From NCBI GenBank assembly GCA_905233405.1, contig CAJOEG010000001.1, forward strand, positions 1 through 36,575: a stretch of DNA of 36,575 nt, read 5' to 3'. The stretch comes from an uncultured Bacteroidales bacterium (GTDB taxonomy: Bacteria; Bacteroidota; Bacteroidia; Bacteroidales; ML635J-15). The notes below the pieces were generated by a model. That model saw only the letters and a list, made by a program, of their open reading frames with translations. It did not search any database and was not told where the DNA came from. Position numbers and translations under genes: made by a program. Below, piece after piece: positions 8,808-17,207 of this stretch; positions within the stretch are counted from its first letter, which is position 1; every line of letters begins with the position of its first letter.

Positions 8808-9097
8808 CAGAACACAAGTTTATCGAACTGCTTTTTTTCAGCAGATGTTAGAATACTTATATTTCCTCTAAAGAAAAATTATAATATATTGACTATCAAC
8901 GCCAAATTTTCTTTATTATACTGGCATAAAAATCAATAATTTTTATGTAAGTTTATTATGAACTCCTGTTCAGCCAACTCCACAAGGTCGCTGTGCTTGG
9001 TTCCTGTTTTTTTCAGCAGGAGTTTAAGCAGTTCCTCGCTCTGTCGGCGGACAGCATCGCGTTCAACAGCCTTCTTTGTAGTTTTTGTAGTTGCCAT
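8807..9097 (-). pseudogene. Antitoxin gene of the PIN toxin, split by the 92-bp repeat
   Basis: From an ATG at 9097 the minus strand encodes MATTKTTKKAVERDAV and continues to SDLVELAEQEFI at about 8954. There the reading frame enters the repeat and stops at 8933. On the far side, from about 8863, an open frame reads NISILTSAEKKQFDKLVF and ends in a TGA overlapping the toxin ATG. Joined without the repeat, the two pieces give a continuous 65-70-residue antitoxin-like protein with normal coupling to the toxin. Neither piece is long enough to appear as a gene by length alone. The alternative is that the 54-aa truncated product still works. Confidence 0.65.
8862..8953. mobile_element. 92-bp perfect repeat element, copy 1 (MITE- or REP-like)
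   Basis: This stretch is identical over 92 bp, in the same orientation, to 17390-17481. It contains a perfect 9-bp stem with a 5-base loop (CATAAAAAT, CAATA, ATTTTTATG) near its right end. An imperfect inverted repeat (TAAAGAAAAATT against AATTTTCTTTA) sits near its left. Just outside and inside the ends, ACTTATAT at 8855 mirrors ATGTAAGT at 8945, which could be terminal inverted repeats. No transposase is encoded. It interrupts an antitoxin reading frame. The exact ends and any target duplication are unclear. Confidence 0.75.
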
Positions 9098-9397
9098 AAT
9101 TTAATTTTTTGAATTTATAATTGATAATTTATAATTGACAATTTGTGGTGGTCGTGGCACGCCACAACACCATACCGCAAAAATTTATGCTGTTCATTTC
9201 AGTCATTCCGTTAAATTTTAATATTTCAAATATGCCGTCACACCATAATAATACAACGGCAAAATCCTTGGAAAACAGCGCCTTGTCATCCATTAAAGAA
9301 TTTGTAGGACAACAATAAGCAACAATTATTCCATAAGAAGCGCAAAATTACAATAAATCTACGATTTACATCATAAAATTTTAGATTTTTTTAAATT
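9098..9397. other. Intergenic AT-rich region with short repeats
   Basis: I see no convincing gene here. It holds AT-rich near-repeats of AATTTATAATTGATAATTT around 9111-9145. An 18-bp palindrome-like sequence at 9151-9168 (GTCGTGGC, AC, GCCACAAC) is related to ones at 7731 and 31693. The rest is AT-rich sequence without recognised signals. Confidence 0.5.
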
Positions 9398-9560
9398 GGG
9401 CTACGCCCGTTTGATGGCTTCGCCTGTTTCAATGTTTCTGGGTTTGAATGCCTGCGGCGTTTCAGGGCTGACGCCGTTTGAAGGTTTGATGGGCTACGCC
9501 CGTTTTAAGGCTTCTAGGTTTCTGTGGCTACGCCGTTTGAATGGCTGACGCCGTTTGAAG
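9398..9560. repeat. GTTT/GGCTACGCC repeat tract
   Basis: Units beginning GTTT (GTTTGAAT, GTTTCAGG, GTTTGAAG, GTTTGATG) alternate with self-complementary GC-rich words (GGCTACGCC, GGCTGACGCC, GCCTGCGGC, GGCTTCGCC). It looks like an 8- to 10-base relative of the heptamer tracts, with a potential small hairpin in each GC-rich word. It lies downstream of parC. Confidence 0.75.
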
Positions 9561-9626
9561 TTTTTTGGTTGTTTAGAATTGTTTTTATGTTATCACCGTG
9601 TCGTTTGTTTGTCTGTTAGGCTTGCA

Positions 9627-9662
9627 GGCTCAAAGGCTTAAAGCCTTTTGGGACTTTGAGCC
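9627..9662 (-). terminator. Hairpin downstream of parC
   Basis: GGCTCAAAG (9627-9635) pairs perfectly with CTTTGAGCC (9654-9662). An inner hairpin AAAGGCT/AGCCTTT nests inside. It starts 24 bp past the parC stop. There is no clear U-tract on the minus strand, so it may terminate weakly or only stabilise the mRNA end. Confidence 0.4.
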
Positions 9663-9686
9663 TTATCTTCTTTGAGCCTTTTCGCC

Positions 9687-12314
9687 CTAAAACAGACTCA
9701 TCTGTGTTCCGCTATCAGGAATAAATTCGTCGTCGGAAGTTGGAGTTTCCTCTGCTTGTGGCTCTTCCTCTGGAATTTCATCTTCGGGCTTGACAAGCGG
9801 TTCAATGAAGCAAATTTCTTTAACTGCGTATGTGGTAAGTCGTTTGCCACGGGCTGTGATACCCTTTACACCGATAAACTCTTCTGCATCGATAATTTCA
9901 GGCTCGCGCTTTTCGTCCTTGCCGCCAAAGGTTATCTTAAGCTGCGGATGCTTGTCCTCGCTTACTGCTAGCATATACGAACCTTCGTATTCCGAAACAA
10001 ACGACTGCGGTTTGGTCATTTCCTGAACATTGAAACGCTTCAAATAATAGAAGTTCTGCTCGGCATCGAAATGAACGGCAGTGAAAACCTTGTCGGCCTT
10101 GTACTTCTCGATTATGAGAATGTCGTCGTTGTAGTGGTTAGAGAGGTCGAAGTTGGTGAAAATGCAGTCGCCGGCATTGGTGACAACGAGAATCTTGTCG
10201 GTTCCCGAAAATTCGCCTATATACTGACCACGACCATCGACATTAAGACGCAAAACATCCTTGTCGAACCATATCTTGCGGCCGCCAAGTGTAGAAACGC
10301 CTTCCTCCTTCTGGGTTATCTTGTGAATTTCGGTACGTGCGAAAATATTACCCTGAGCATCGCGGTTCTTGATGGCAATGTCCTTGAAATCGACCTCGAA
10401 TGTAAGTTTGCGCAGTTTCGGCTTCGGCTTCAACTTGCACGAGATAACCTCGGCTTCACCATTCGGATTTGCCTTGAAATACAATAACTTGGAACCAGGA
10501 GTGCCCTTGGTCATGTCGTATTCCTTGTCGCGGATAACATTGGTAATTGCAAAACGCTTGATGTATGATGTTGCCGACTTTCCATCGCGGTAAACCACAT
10601 TGTAGATGGTGCGCTTGTCGTTCTTGCGGTACACAGCCACATATATTATGCCCTTGCCGAAGAATGCCTTGTCGGTAACCTTGGAAACCTGATATTTTCC
10701 ATCCTCGTGAATTACAATGATGTCGTCGATGTCGGAACAGTCGCACACATATTCGTCCTTCTTCAAGCCATAGCCTACAAAACCTTCCTCCCAGTTGATA
10801 TAAAGTTTTTCGTTAGCAACGGCTACCTCGCCTGCATCAATCGAATCGAAGTTGCGGATTTCAGTCTTGCGGTCGCGACCGGCACCGTATTTTTCCTTAA
10901 TGTGCTGGTAGTAATTGATGGTGTAATCGACAATATGGTCGAGATCGTTCTGCACGGCCTTTATCTGTTCCTGTATTGCTATCAAGTCCTCGTCGGCCTT
11001 CTCGATGTTGAAGCGGAGAATGCGTTTCATCCTTATTTCTAACAACTTCAGAATATCTTCGGTTGTGACCTCGCGCATAAGTTTCAGTTTGTGGGCGATA
11101 ATCTTGGAATGAATGAACTCGACTGCTTCATCGTTAGACCCAGCATTTTCGTAAGCCTTTTCCTTGTAGATGCGCTTTTCGATGAACCATTTTTCGAGCG
11201 ACTGGTAATGCCATTGCTCCTCGAGTTCGCTCTTCTTGATTTTCAGTTCCTGACGAAGCAGTTCCAATGTATTGCGTACTGAAGCTTCAAGGATTTCGGT
11301 TACCGAAGCAAATCTCGGCTTGTCCTCCTCAATTACGCAGGCATTTGGCGACACCGAAACCTGACAGTTTGTAAACGCATAGAGTGCATCTATTGTAACA
11401 TCGGCAGAAACGCCTGGCTGCAATTCTATCAAGATTTCGGCTTCCTCGGCGGTGTTGTCGTCAACCTTCTTGATTTTTATTTTGCCCTTTTCGTTGGCTT
11501 TCAAGATGGTATCGATGATGCCGCCAGTTGTCTGTCCGTAAGGTATTTCCTTGATTGCCAATGTTTTCTTGTCAACCTTCTCGATTTTTGCACGGATGAG
11601 CAGTTTTCCTCCGCGCTGACCGTCGTTGTAGCGGCTCACATCGATAAGTCCGCCAGTCGGGAAGTCGGGATAAAGTTGTACAGGTTCGTCCCTGAGCACT
11701 GCTATACAACCATCGAGCAATTCGTTGAAGTTGTGTGGCAGTACTATCGAGTTGAGACCTACTGCAATACCTTCTACGCCCTGAGCCAGCAGCAACGGGA
11801 ACTTAATCGGCAGATTTATAGGTTCCTGCTTACGTCCGTCGTACGAATCCTTCCAGAAAGTAGTCTTGTTGTTGAAAGCCACCTCAAGGGCAAACTTCGA
11901 AAGTCGTGCCTCGATGTAACGAGGTGCTGCTGCGCTGTCGCCGGTGAGTATGTTACCCCAGTTACCCTGAGTTTCAATGAGCAGGTCTTTTTGTCCCATC
12001 TGCACCAATGCACCACCGATTGCGGCATCGCCGTGCGGGTGGTACTGCATTGTCTGACCGACAATGTTAGCCACCTTGTTGAAACGACCGTCGTCTATCT
12101 GCTTCATTGCGTGAAGGATACGGCGCTGTACGGGTTTCAGTCCGTCGTAGATATGCGGCACTGCGCGTTCGAGGATTACATACGAAGCGTAGTCCAGAAA
12201 CCAGTTCTGGAACATATTCTTCATACGGGTAATGGTAACGCCAGTTTCGGGATTCTGTTCAACCTCGATAACATTGGTTTCGTCCTGCGGTATATTCTTG
12301 TTTTCGTCGTCCAT
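9687..12314 (-). CDS. parC: DNA topoisomerase IV subunit A
   Basis: This 875-aa type IIA topoisomerase A subunit cleaves and rejoins DNA to decatenate daughter chromosomes together with ParE, encoded just upstream. The catalytic tyrosine is Tyr133 in APRYIEAR. The winged-helix region carries YHPHGDAAIGGALVQMGQ at 91-108. A coiled-coil tower spans roughly 330-480, and a C-terminal beta-propeller-like DNA-wrapping domain fills about 500-810. The last 50 residues are acidic and end in QMSLF, resembling a beta-clamp-binding pentapeptide. Length fits Bacteroidota ParC. The two quinolone-contact positions read Ala97 and Gly101 instead of Ser and an acidic residue. The ATG at 12314 gives a normal N-terminus. 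I call it ParC rather than GyrA from the pairing with parE and the HPHGDA-type motif. Confidence 0.92.
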   Translation of the reverse strand: MDDENKNIPQDETNVIEVEQNPETGVTITRMKNMFQNWFLDYASYVILERAVPHIYDGLKPVQRRILHAMKQIDDGRFNKVANIVGQTMQYHPHGDAAIGGALVQMGQKDLLIETQGNWGNILTGDSAAAPRYIEARLSKFALEVAFNNKTTFWKDSYDGRKQEPINLPIKFPLLLAQGVEGIAVGLNSIVLPHNFNELLDGCIAVLRDEPVQLYPDFPTGGLIDVSRYNDGQRGGKLLIRAKIEKVDKKTLAIKEIPYGQTTGGIIDTILKANEKGKIKIKKVDDNTAEEAEILIELQPGVSADVTIDALYAFTNCQVSVSPNACVIEEDKPRFASVTEILEASVRNTLELLRQELKIKKSELEEQWHYQSLEKWFIEKRIYKEKAYENAGSNDEAVEFIHSKIIAHKLKLMREVTTEDILKLLEIRMKRILRFNIEKADEDLIAIQEQIKAVQNDLDHIVDYTINYYQHIKEKYGAGRDRKTEIRNFDSIDAGEVAVANEKLYINWEEGFVGYGLKKDEYVCDCSDIDDIIVIHEDGKYQVSKVTDKAFFGKGIIYVAVYRKNDKRTIYNVVYRDGKSATSYIKRFAITNVIRDKEYDMTKGTPGSKLLYFKANPNGEAEVISCKLKPKPKLRKLTFEVDFKDIAIKNRDAQGNIFARTEIHKITQKEEGVSTLGGRKIWFDKDVLRLNVDGRGQYIGEFSGTDKILVVTNAGDCIFTNFDLSNHYNDDILIIEKYKADKVFTAVHFDAEQNFYYLKRFNVQEMTKPQSFVSEYEGSYMLAVSEDKHPQLKITFGGKDEKREPEIIDAEEFIGVKGITARGKRLTTYAVKEICFIEPLVKPEDEIPEEEPQAEETPTSDDEFIPDSGTQMSLF

Positions 12315-12360
12315 AATCTATTTTGAAATGTTTTATATGGAAATAAGTTGTCGATACATA

Positions 12361-12413
12361 AAACCGAACCGAGTCGCTCCCTGAGCGGAGTCGAAGGGTC
12401 GATTGGTCGGTTT
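12361..12413. repeat. Inverted repeat in the parE-parC spacer
   Basis: AAACCGAACC (12361-12370) is nearly complementary to GGTCGGTTT (12405-12413). Between them lies CTGAGCGGAGTCGAAGG, a word that resembles dispersed repeats I recall from several bacterial phyla. It may form a hairpin in the parE-parC mRNA. The 142-bp spacer shows no gene and no clear promoter. Confidence 0.5.
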
Positions 12414-12456
12414 CTGATGTGACATTATATAAAAGTTATTGATAATCATAAACTTT

Positions 12457-14313
12457 TTAGTCTTCTTCCATCCTAAGGTTCTCGATAATGAAGTTCTGGC
12501 GCTCCTGCGTGTTGTTACCCATAAAATAGTCGAGCAGAGCCTTTATGTTGTCGTCCTTCGACAGGGTAACGGGCGAAAGCTTCATATCGGGACCGATGAA
12601 GTTCTTGAATTCCTGCCAGTTGATTTCACCGAGACCTTTGAATCGTGTGGTTTCCGAATTCTTCTCGTCGCGTTCACTTTCGGTGTAGCAGTACTTGGTC
12701 TCCTGCTTGTTGCGCACGCGGAAAAGCGGCGTTTCGAGGATAAACAAGTGCCCCTGCTTGATTATGTCGGGGAAGAACTGCAGGAAGAAGGTTATCAACA
12801 GCAATCTAATGTGCATACCGTCGACATCGGCATCGGTAGCGATTACAACATTGCGGTAGCGGATATTGTCGATTCCCTCCTCGATGTTGAGTGCGGCCTG
12901 CAAAAGGTTGAACTCGTCGTTCTCGTAAACCACCTTTTTGGTCTTGCCGTACGAGTTGAGCGGCTTACCGCGCAAACTGAAGACTGCCTGAGTGGTAACA
13001 TCGCGGCTCTTGGTGATTGAACCGCTTGCCGAATCGCCCTCGGTGATGAAGATTGTACTTTCGTCACGGCGAGGATTGTTGCTATTGTAGTGAATACGGC
13101 AGTCGCGGAGTTTCTCGTTGTGCAGGCTAACCTTCTTGGCCTTTTCGCGGGCGAGTTTCTGTACCCCAGACATTGCCTTGCGCTCCTTTTCCGACGACTG
13201 AATCTTCTCAAACATCTTGTCGGAAACTTCCTTGTTCTTGTGCAGATAGTTATCGACTTCGCGCTTGATAAAGTCACCGATGAACTTGTTGACGCTTACG
13301 CCAGACAGCGGATAAGGATTACCATCTTCATCTTTCTCTGGGGCCATATTTGCAGAGCCGAGCTTAATTTTTGTCTGGCTTTCGAAAGTAGGTTCAATGA
13401 CATTTATAGCGATGGCAGCTACAATTCCGCTACGAATGTCCTGCGGCTCGAAATTTTTGCCGTAGTATTCCTTGATGGTGCGGGCAATGTGCTCCTTGAA
13501 TGCGCTTTGGTGAGTACCACCCTGCGAGGTGTATTGTCCGTTTACAAACGAATAGTATTCCTCGCCGTTCTGGTCGGTGTGTGTGAATGCAATCTCGATG
13601 TCGTCGCCCTTGAGGTGGATATGCGGATAAAGCGGTTCCGAATTGTGGCGTTCTTTCACAAGGTCGAGAAGACCGTTTTTTGAAATGTACTTTTTGCCGT
13701 TGAAATTGAGTGTAAGCCCTGTGTTAAGGTAGCTATAGTTGCGGAACATCGTCTCGAGGTATTCTTCGCGGAAGCGGTAGTGTCCGAAAATCTCCTCGTC
13801 TGGGGTAAATTCCACATATGTACCGTTCTTTTCGGTTGTCGGAACAAGGTCGTATTCCTTTATCAGTTTGCCCTTCTCAAAATCGGCTTGCTTCACCTGT
13901 CCGTCGCGGAACGACTTTACCGTAAATTTTACTGAAAGTGCATTTACCGCCTTGGTACCGACACCGTTAAGTCCGACGGACTTCTGGAAAGCCTTGGAGT
14001 CGTACTTACCGCCGGTGTTCATTATTGAAACAGCGTCAATCATCTTTCCCTGCGGAATTCCTCGTCCGAAATCGCGAACCGAAATGGTATTTTCGCGCAG
14101 TTTGATTTCGATATTAAGCCCGAAGTGCATACGGAACTCGTCGATAGAGTTGTCGATGACTTCCTTCACGAGCACATAGATACCGTCGTCGGAAGCCTCG
14201 CCGTTGCCGAGCTTGCCAATGTACATACCCGGACGCAGACGCACATGCTCGAGACCTTCGAGGGTGCGAATGTTGTCGTCGGTGTAGTTGTTTATGTTGT
14301 TGTTTTCTGCCAT
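12457..14313 (-). CDS. parE: DNA topoisomerase IV subunit B
   Basis: This 618-aa ATPase subunit of topoisomerase IV has a GHKL ATP-binding domain: EVIDNSIDE carries the catalytic Glu and Mg-binding Asn, RDFGRGIP follows, and GLNGVGTKAVNAL closes the lid. The transducer domain covers about 220-390. The TOPRIM domain has FITEGDSASG and VIATDADVDGMHI for metal binding, and the C-terminal segment follows. Length matches Bacteroidota ParE and lacks the long GyrB insertion. It lies upstream of parC in the same orientation with a 142-bp gap, the arrangement expected for co-expression. A TATTTTTG promoter element lies 20 bp upstream of the ATG. Confidence 0.93.
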   Translation of the reverse strand: MAENNNINNYTDDNIRTLEGLEHVRLRPGMYIGKLGNGEASDDGIYVLVKEVIDNSIDEFRMHFGLNIEIKLRENTISVRDFGRGIPQGKMIDAVSIMNTGGKYDSKAFQKSVGLNGVGTKAVNALSVKFTVKSFRDGQVKQADFEKGKLIKEYDLVPTTEKNGTYVEFTPDEEIFGHYRFREEYLETMFRNYSYLNTGLTLNFNGKKYISKNGLLDLVKERHNSEPLYPHIHLKGDDIEIAFTHTDQNGEEYYSFVNGQYTSQGGTHQSAFKEHIARTIKEYYGKNFEPQDIRSGIVAAIAINVIEPTFESQTKIKLGSANMAPEKDEDGNPYPLSGVSVNKFIGDFIKREVDNYLHKNKEVSDKMFEKIQSSEKERKAMSGVQKLAREKAKKVSLHNEKLRDCRIHYNSNNPRRDESTIFITEGDSASGSITKSRDVTTQAVFSLRGKPLNSYGKTKKVVYENDEFNLLQAALNIEEGIDNIRYRNVVIATDADVDGMHIRLLLITFFLQFFPDIIKQGHLFILETPLFRVRNKQETKYCYTESERDEKNSETTRFKGLGEINWQEFKNFIGPDMKLSPVTLSKDDNIKALLDYFMGNNTQERQNFIIENLRMEED

Positions 14314-14528
14314 TGAACAAAATTTTTGCTTTGCAAAAATACAACACCGCTACGCCAAAATCTGACCTATACCTTATTTTTAATTAACAAAGTGGGTGTT
14401 AATTACGGAATGAGTTATTAAGGACCTTATAAATTCATAGGAAAGGCTAATATTTTACATAAAAAATTTCGATAGTTGAATGTGCATGTACAGATAATAC
14501 AGAAACAGAACGTCTCGTAGAGCAAATA
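14314..14528. other. Divergent intergenic region between parE and the partner-switching operon
   Basis: Apart from the parE promoter element and a TTTTTGC-AAA-GCAAAAA palindrome at 14324-14340 in the parE leader, I see only AT-rich sequence without a gene. Confidence 0.5.
14334..14341 (-). promoter_or_regulatory. Bacteroidota -7 promoter element for parE
   Basis: On the minus strand TATTTTTG matches TAnnTTTG 20 bp before the parE ATG. It overlaps a 7-bp-stem palindrome, so the transcript would have a very short leader. A -33 TTG at proper spacing is not clear. Confidence 0.45.
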
Positions 14529-14559
14529 TTGTTTAGATGCAAAATTTTTCCTACCTTTG
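14529..14559 (+). promoter_or_regulatory. Bacteroidota-type promoter of the partner-switching operon
   Basis: TTG at 14529-14531 is followed after 20 bp by TACCTTTG at 14552-14559. This is a full match to the Bacteroidota -33 TTG and -7 TAnnTTTG pattern, 21 bp ahead of the ATG at 14581. Confidence 0.75.
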
Positions 14560-14580
14560 TAGCCTTAAATTTTGATTCAA

Positions 14581-14991
14581 ATGAAGAAACTTTTCAACCC
14601 TATCAAGGACAAGAGCGGCGAGATAATCGAATGCTTGATGTCGTCGCCGGATATGCCAACAGATGAAGATTTGCGCTTCAAGTTGAGACTTTCAATAGAA
14701 GAAACAGTAGAGAATGTTGTGCAGTATGCCTACAAGGACAGCATCGGCTGGATGGAAGTGGAAACCAACCTCGACGAAAAGGGGTTCTTGCTTACGGTTA
14801 CGTTAAAGGATGCCGGCAAAAAGTTTAATCCATTAGAGATGCCCGATCCTGACGTAAACTTGCCGCTCGAGGAGCGTGAAATAGGCGGACTTGGCATTTT
14901 CCTGTGCAAGCAGTTTATGGACGAAGTGGAATACCATTACGAGGACGGCTGCAACATACTTACAATGAAGAAAAACATCGCAAAACAGTAG
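14581..14991 (+). CDS. RsbW-like serine kinase / anti-sigma factor ATPase
   Basis: This 136-aa GHKL-fold protein belongs to the RsbW/SpoIIAB type (HATPase_c_2). The N-box is SIEETVENVVQYAY with Asn45. The G1 box is KDAGKKFNPL with Asp77 and Gly79, and the G2 box is IGGLGIFLCKQFMDEVEY. In known systems such kinases phosphorylate a STAS antagonist and sequester a target, classically a sigma factor. The ATG at 14581 is preferred: a TTG at 14572 would add only three residues. It heads a three-gene operon with 4-bp and 10-bp gaps to the phosphatase and STAS genes. No sigma factor gene is present, so the output partner is unknown. Confidence 0.88.
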   Translation: MKKLFNPIKDKSGEIIECLMSSPDMPTDEDLRFKLRLSIEETVENVVQYAYKDSIGWMEVETNLDEKGFLLTVTLKDAGKKFNPLEMPDPDVNLPLEEREIGGLGIFLCKQFMDEVEYHYEDGCNILTMKKNIAKQ

Positions 14992-14995
14992 CATT

Positions 14996-16894
14996 ATGTG
15001 GTTCTCAAAATCATTTTCCACAAGGCTTAGCCTAAATGTGCTGCTGATAGTGACGATATTCTTTATCGTCGTGCTCGGAATAGTAGCGGTGTCATCGCAT
15101 TTGCTGATTTCCGAAGAGGCCACACGAAGCGCATCAAATATCCTAAAAGCCAACATACTGGATATTGAGAAGACCTTGCAGACAGTGGAGTCAACAGTAA
15201 AGGATGCCTCGTGGCTCGCCAAGGAAAACAAAGACAGCGAAAAATATCTTTACCATATAACCCAGAAGGTTGTTGACGAAAATTCCAACATTATAGGTAG
15301 CGCAATAGCATTCGATTCGTGCTATTTCAATGGACGGCATTTCTTCTCGCCATACTCGTACGAAGACCCCGAAACAGGAGAACTGAAAAGCAAGGAACTC
15401 GGTTCTGTCGAAAACGACTATTTCACGCAGGAATGGTACACAGTGCCTAAGGAGTCAGGACAACCGTACTGGAGCGAACCTTACTTCGATGCTGGCGGTG
15501 GTGAACAGATGATGACAACCTACAGCTATCCGATAAAGGACAGCGCAGGCACAATCTACGCCATTATTACAGCCGACATTTCGCTTGATTGGCTTTCGAA
15601 GAAAATTGACCAGATACATCCTTATGAGCATTCGTTTACAACGCTTTTAAGTGCCAATGGCAGATACCTTTCGGCTGGTTGGCAGGCTAATCTGGCCAGC
15701 GAAACAGCGTTTACCTATGCCGAAAAGTTGGATGACCCGCGCGTATTGGAGATTTCGAAGAATATGGTTGCCGGCGACAGCGGAACTATGCGCTTCTGGG
15801 TAGGCAGTAAACTCAGCTTTGCCGTTTACGGTCCTCTTTCTAACGGCTGGTCAATGGCAATCAACTGCGAGTATGGTGATGTACTCGAACGCTCTTCGCA
15901 AATGCATATGATGTTGATTATTGTCGGATTGCTAGGACTGCTTATCATGTTCATAATGTGCTACTTCAAGATACGGCAGTTGACCCAGCCTCTAAAGGAT
16001 TTCTCGGCTTCGGCGTTAAATATCGCAAAGGGTGATTTCAATGCAAAGCTCCCCGAAGTGAAGTCGAAGGACGAAATACTGCAGCTTCACGACTCGCTGG
16101 CTTATATGCAGCAGTCAATTGTTACCTATCTGGAACAGATTGAGACGGCAACATCGGCCAAGAAGCGCATGGAGACACAATTGTACATCGGACAGAAAAT
16201 ACAGGAGGGAATGCTTCCGAAAAATTTCCCCAACGACAGCCGATGCTCGCTCAATGCCAAGGTAATTCCTGCAAAGGAAGTCGGCGGCGACCTGTACGAC
16301 TTCACCATAAACGACAACCGCCTCTATTTCTCTGTGGGTGATGTTTCTGGCAAGGGCGTGCCTGCAGCCTTCGTAATGGCAATAACAAGGGTTATGTGCC
16401 ACCTGTTTGCCGACCTTGGATTATCGGTACAGGAAATCGCTACGAGGATAAACAACAGCGTTGCCAAGAACAACGATGCAAATATGTTCGTGACCTTGTT
16501 TGTGGGTTGTATAAACTTAGAAACTAAACAGTTAGAATACTGCAATGCTGGACACAACCCGATAATTGTCATTCCTCCCGACGAAAATCCGTACTACCTG
16601 AAGGCTATTCCTAATATGGCTGTTGGCGTATGGAGCGGTTTCGAATACAAGAGCGAAAACTTGGATTTGCGTCCCGGCACAAAGCTTCTGCTTTACACCG
16701 ACGGTGTAAACGAAGCCGAAAAAGCCGACAAGGATCAGTTTGGCGAGGAGAGACTTCTGCAACTGGTATCGAAGCCTAATTTTAGGAATCTAAACTCAGA
16801 AGATATGGTTTCGGCGGTTTATAGTGCCGTAACCGACTTTGCAGGTGACAACGAACAGAACGATGACATTACAATTTTTGCAATAACAATATAA
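14996..16894 (+). CDS. Membrane sensor with HAMP and SpoIIE/PP2C phosphatase domain (RsbU-like)
   Basis: This 632-aa membrane protein has a transmembrane helix at about 14-34 and an extracytoplasmic Cache/PDC-like sensor at about 40-300 with YFTQEWYTVPKESGQPYWSE. A second transmembrane helix lies at about 303-325, a HAMP domain at about 326-378, then a coiled linker. A PPM-type SpoIIE phosphatase fills 399-632. Metal-binding motifs are intact: VGGDLYDF near 427, VGDVSGKG near 447, NAGHNP, YTDGVNEA near 566 and QNDDITIF near 620. Such enzymes dephosphorylate a phospho-STAS protein to switch its partner. Here the input is extracellular or periplasmic. It lies between the kinase and STAS genes, which completes the module. 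Confidence 0.92.
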   Translation: MWFSKSFSTRLSLNVLLIVTIFFIVVLGIVAVSSHLLISEEATRSASNILKANILDIEKTLQTVESTVKDASWLAKENKDSEKYLYHITQKVVDENSNIIGSAIAFDSCYFNGRHFFSPYSYEDPETGELKSKELGSVENDYFTQEWYTVPKESGQPYWSEPYFDAGGGEQMMTTYSYPIKDSAGTIYAIITADISLDWLSKKIDQIHPYEHSFTTLLSANGRYLSAGWQANLASETAFTYAEKLDDPRVLEISKNMVAGDSGTMRFWVGSKLSFAVYGPLSNGWSMAINCEYGDVLERSSQMHMMLIIVGLLGLLIMFIMCYFKIRQLTQPLKDFSASALNIAKGDFNAKLPEVKSKDEILQLHDSLAYMQQSIVTYLEQIETATSAKKRMETQLYIGQKIQEGMLPKNFPNDSRCSLNAKVIPAKEVGGDLYDFTINDNRLYFSVGDVSGKGVPAAFVMAITRVMCHLFADLGLSVQEIATRINNSVAKNNDANMFVTLFVGCINLETKQLEYCNAGHNPIIVIPPDENPYYLKAIPNMAVGVWSGFEYKSENLDLRPGTKLLLYTDGVNEAEKADKDQFGEERLLQLVSKPNFRNLNSEDMVSAVYSAVTDFAGDNEQNDDITIFAITI

Positions 16895-16904
16895 TTACGA
16901 GATT

Positions 16905-17207
16905 ATGGAAGTTAAGATAGAAAAAATCGAAGATAAAACTATGGTAGTGTTGAACGGACGACTTGACACCACCAACGCCGATAAGTTCCAGCAGGACATT
17001 GCTCCGCTTATGCAAGGCGATGCACCGAACATTGAAATTGACTGCACCGATATGGAATACACTTCAAGCCAAGGACTTAGACTGTTCCTTATGCTTCAGA
17101 AAAGTGTTGTGGCACGCAAGGGCAACCTTGTGATGCGCAATATGAAACCCAATGTAAAGGAAGTGTTCGACATTACAGGTTTCTCGAATATCATAAGGAT
17201 AATCTGA
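16905..17207 (+). CDS. STAS-domain anti-sigma factor antagonist (RsbV-like)
   Basis: This 100-aa single STAS domain is the family's typical length. The loop DCTDMEYTSSQGLRLFLML carries the phosphorylatable serine, Ser54 or Ser55, ahead of the conserved Gly-Leu. The C-terminus FDITGFSNIIRI is also typical. It is the expected substrate of the upstream kinase and phosphatase. It starts 10 bp after the phosphatase gene and ends the operon. No strong terminator is seen right after it. Confidence 0.9.
   Translation: MEVKIEKIEDKTMVVLNGRLDTTNADKFQQDIAPLMQGDAPNIEIDCTDMEYTSSQGLRLFLMLQKSVVARKGNLVMRNMKPNVKEVFDITGFSNIIRII

Noticed and set aside
9098..9397. A small gene or RNA in the spacer before the parC-side repeats
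   Set aside because: No open frame with a credible start and no conserved RNA-like structure could be supported by eye.
11676..12326. Plus-strand open frame of 216 codons opposite parC
   Set aside because: Shadow of the highly conserved parC coding sequence. Similar shadows opposite parE at 12439-13020 and 13090-13683 were rejected for the same reason.
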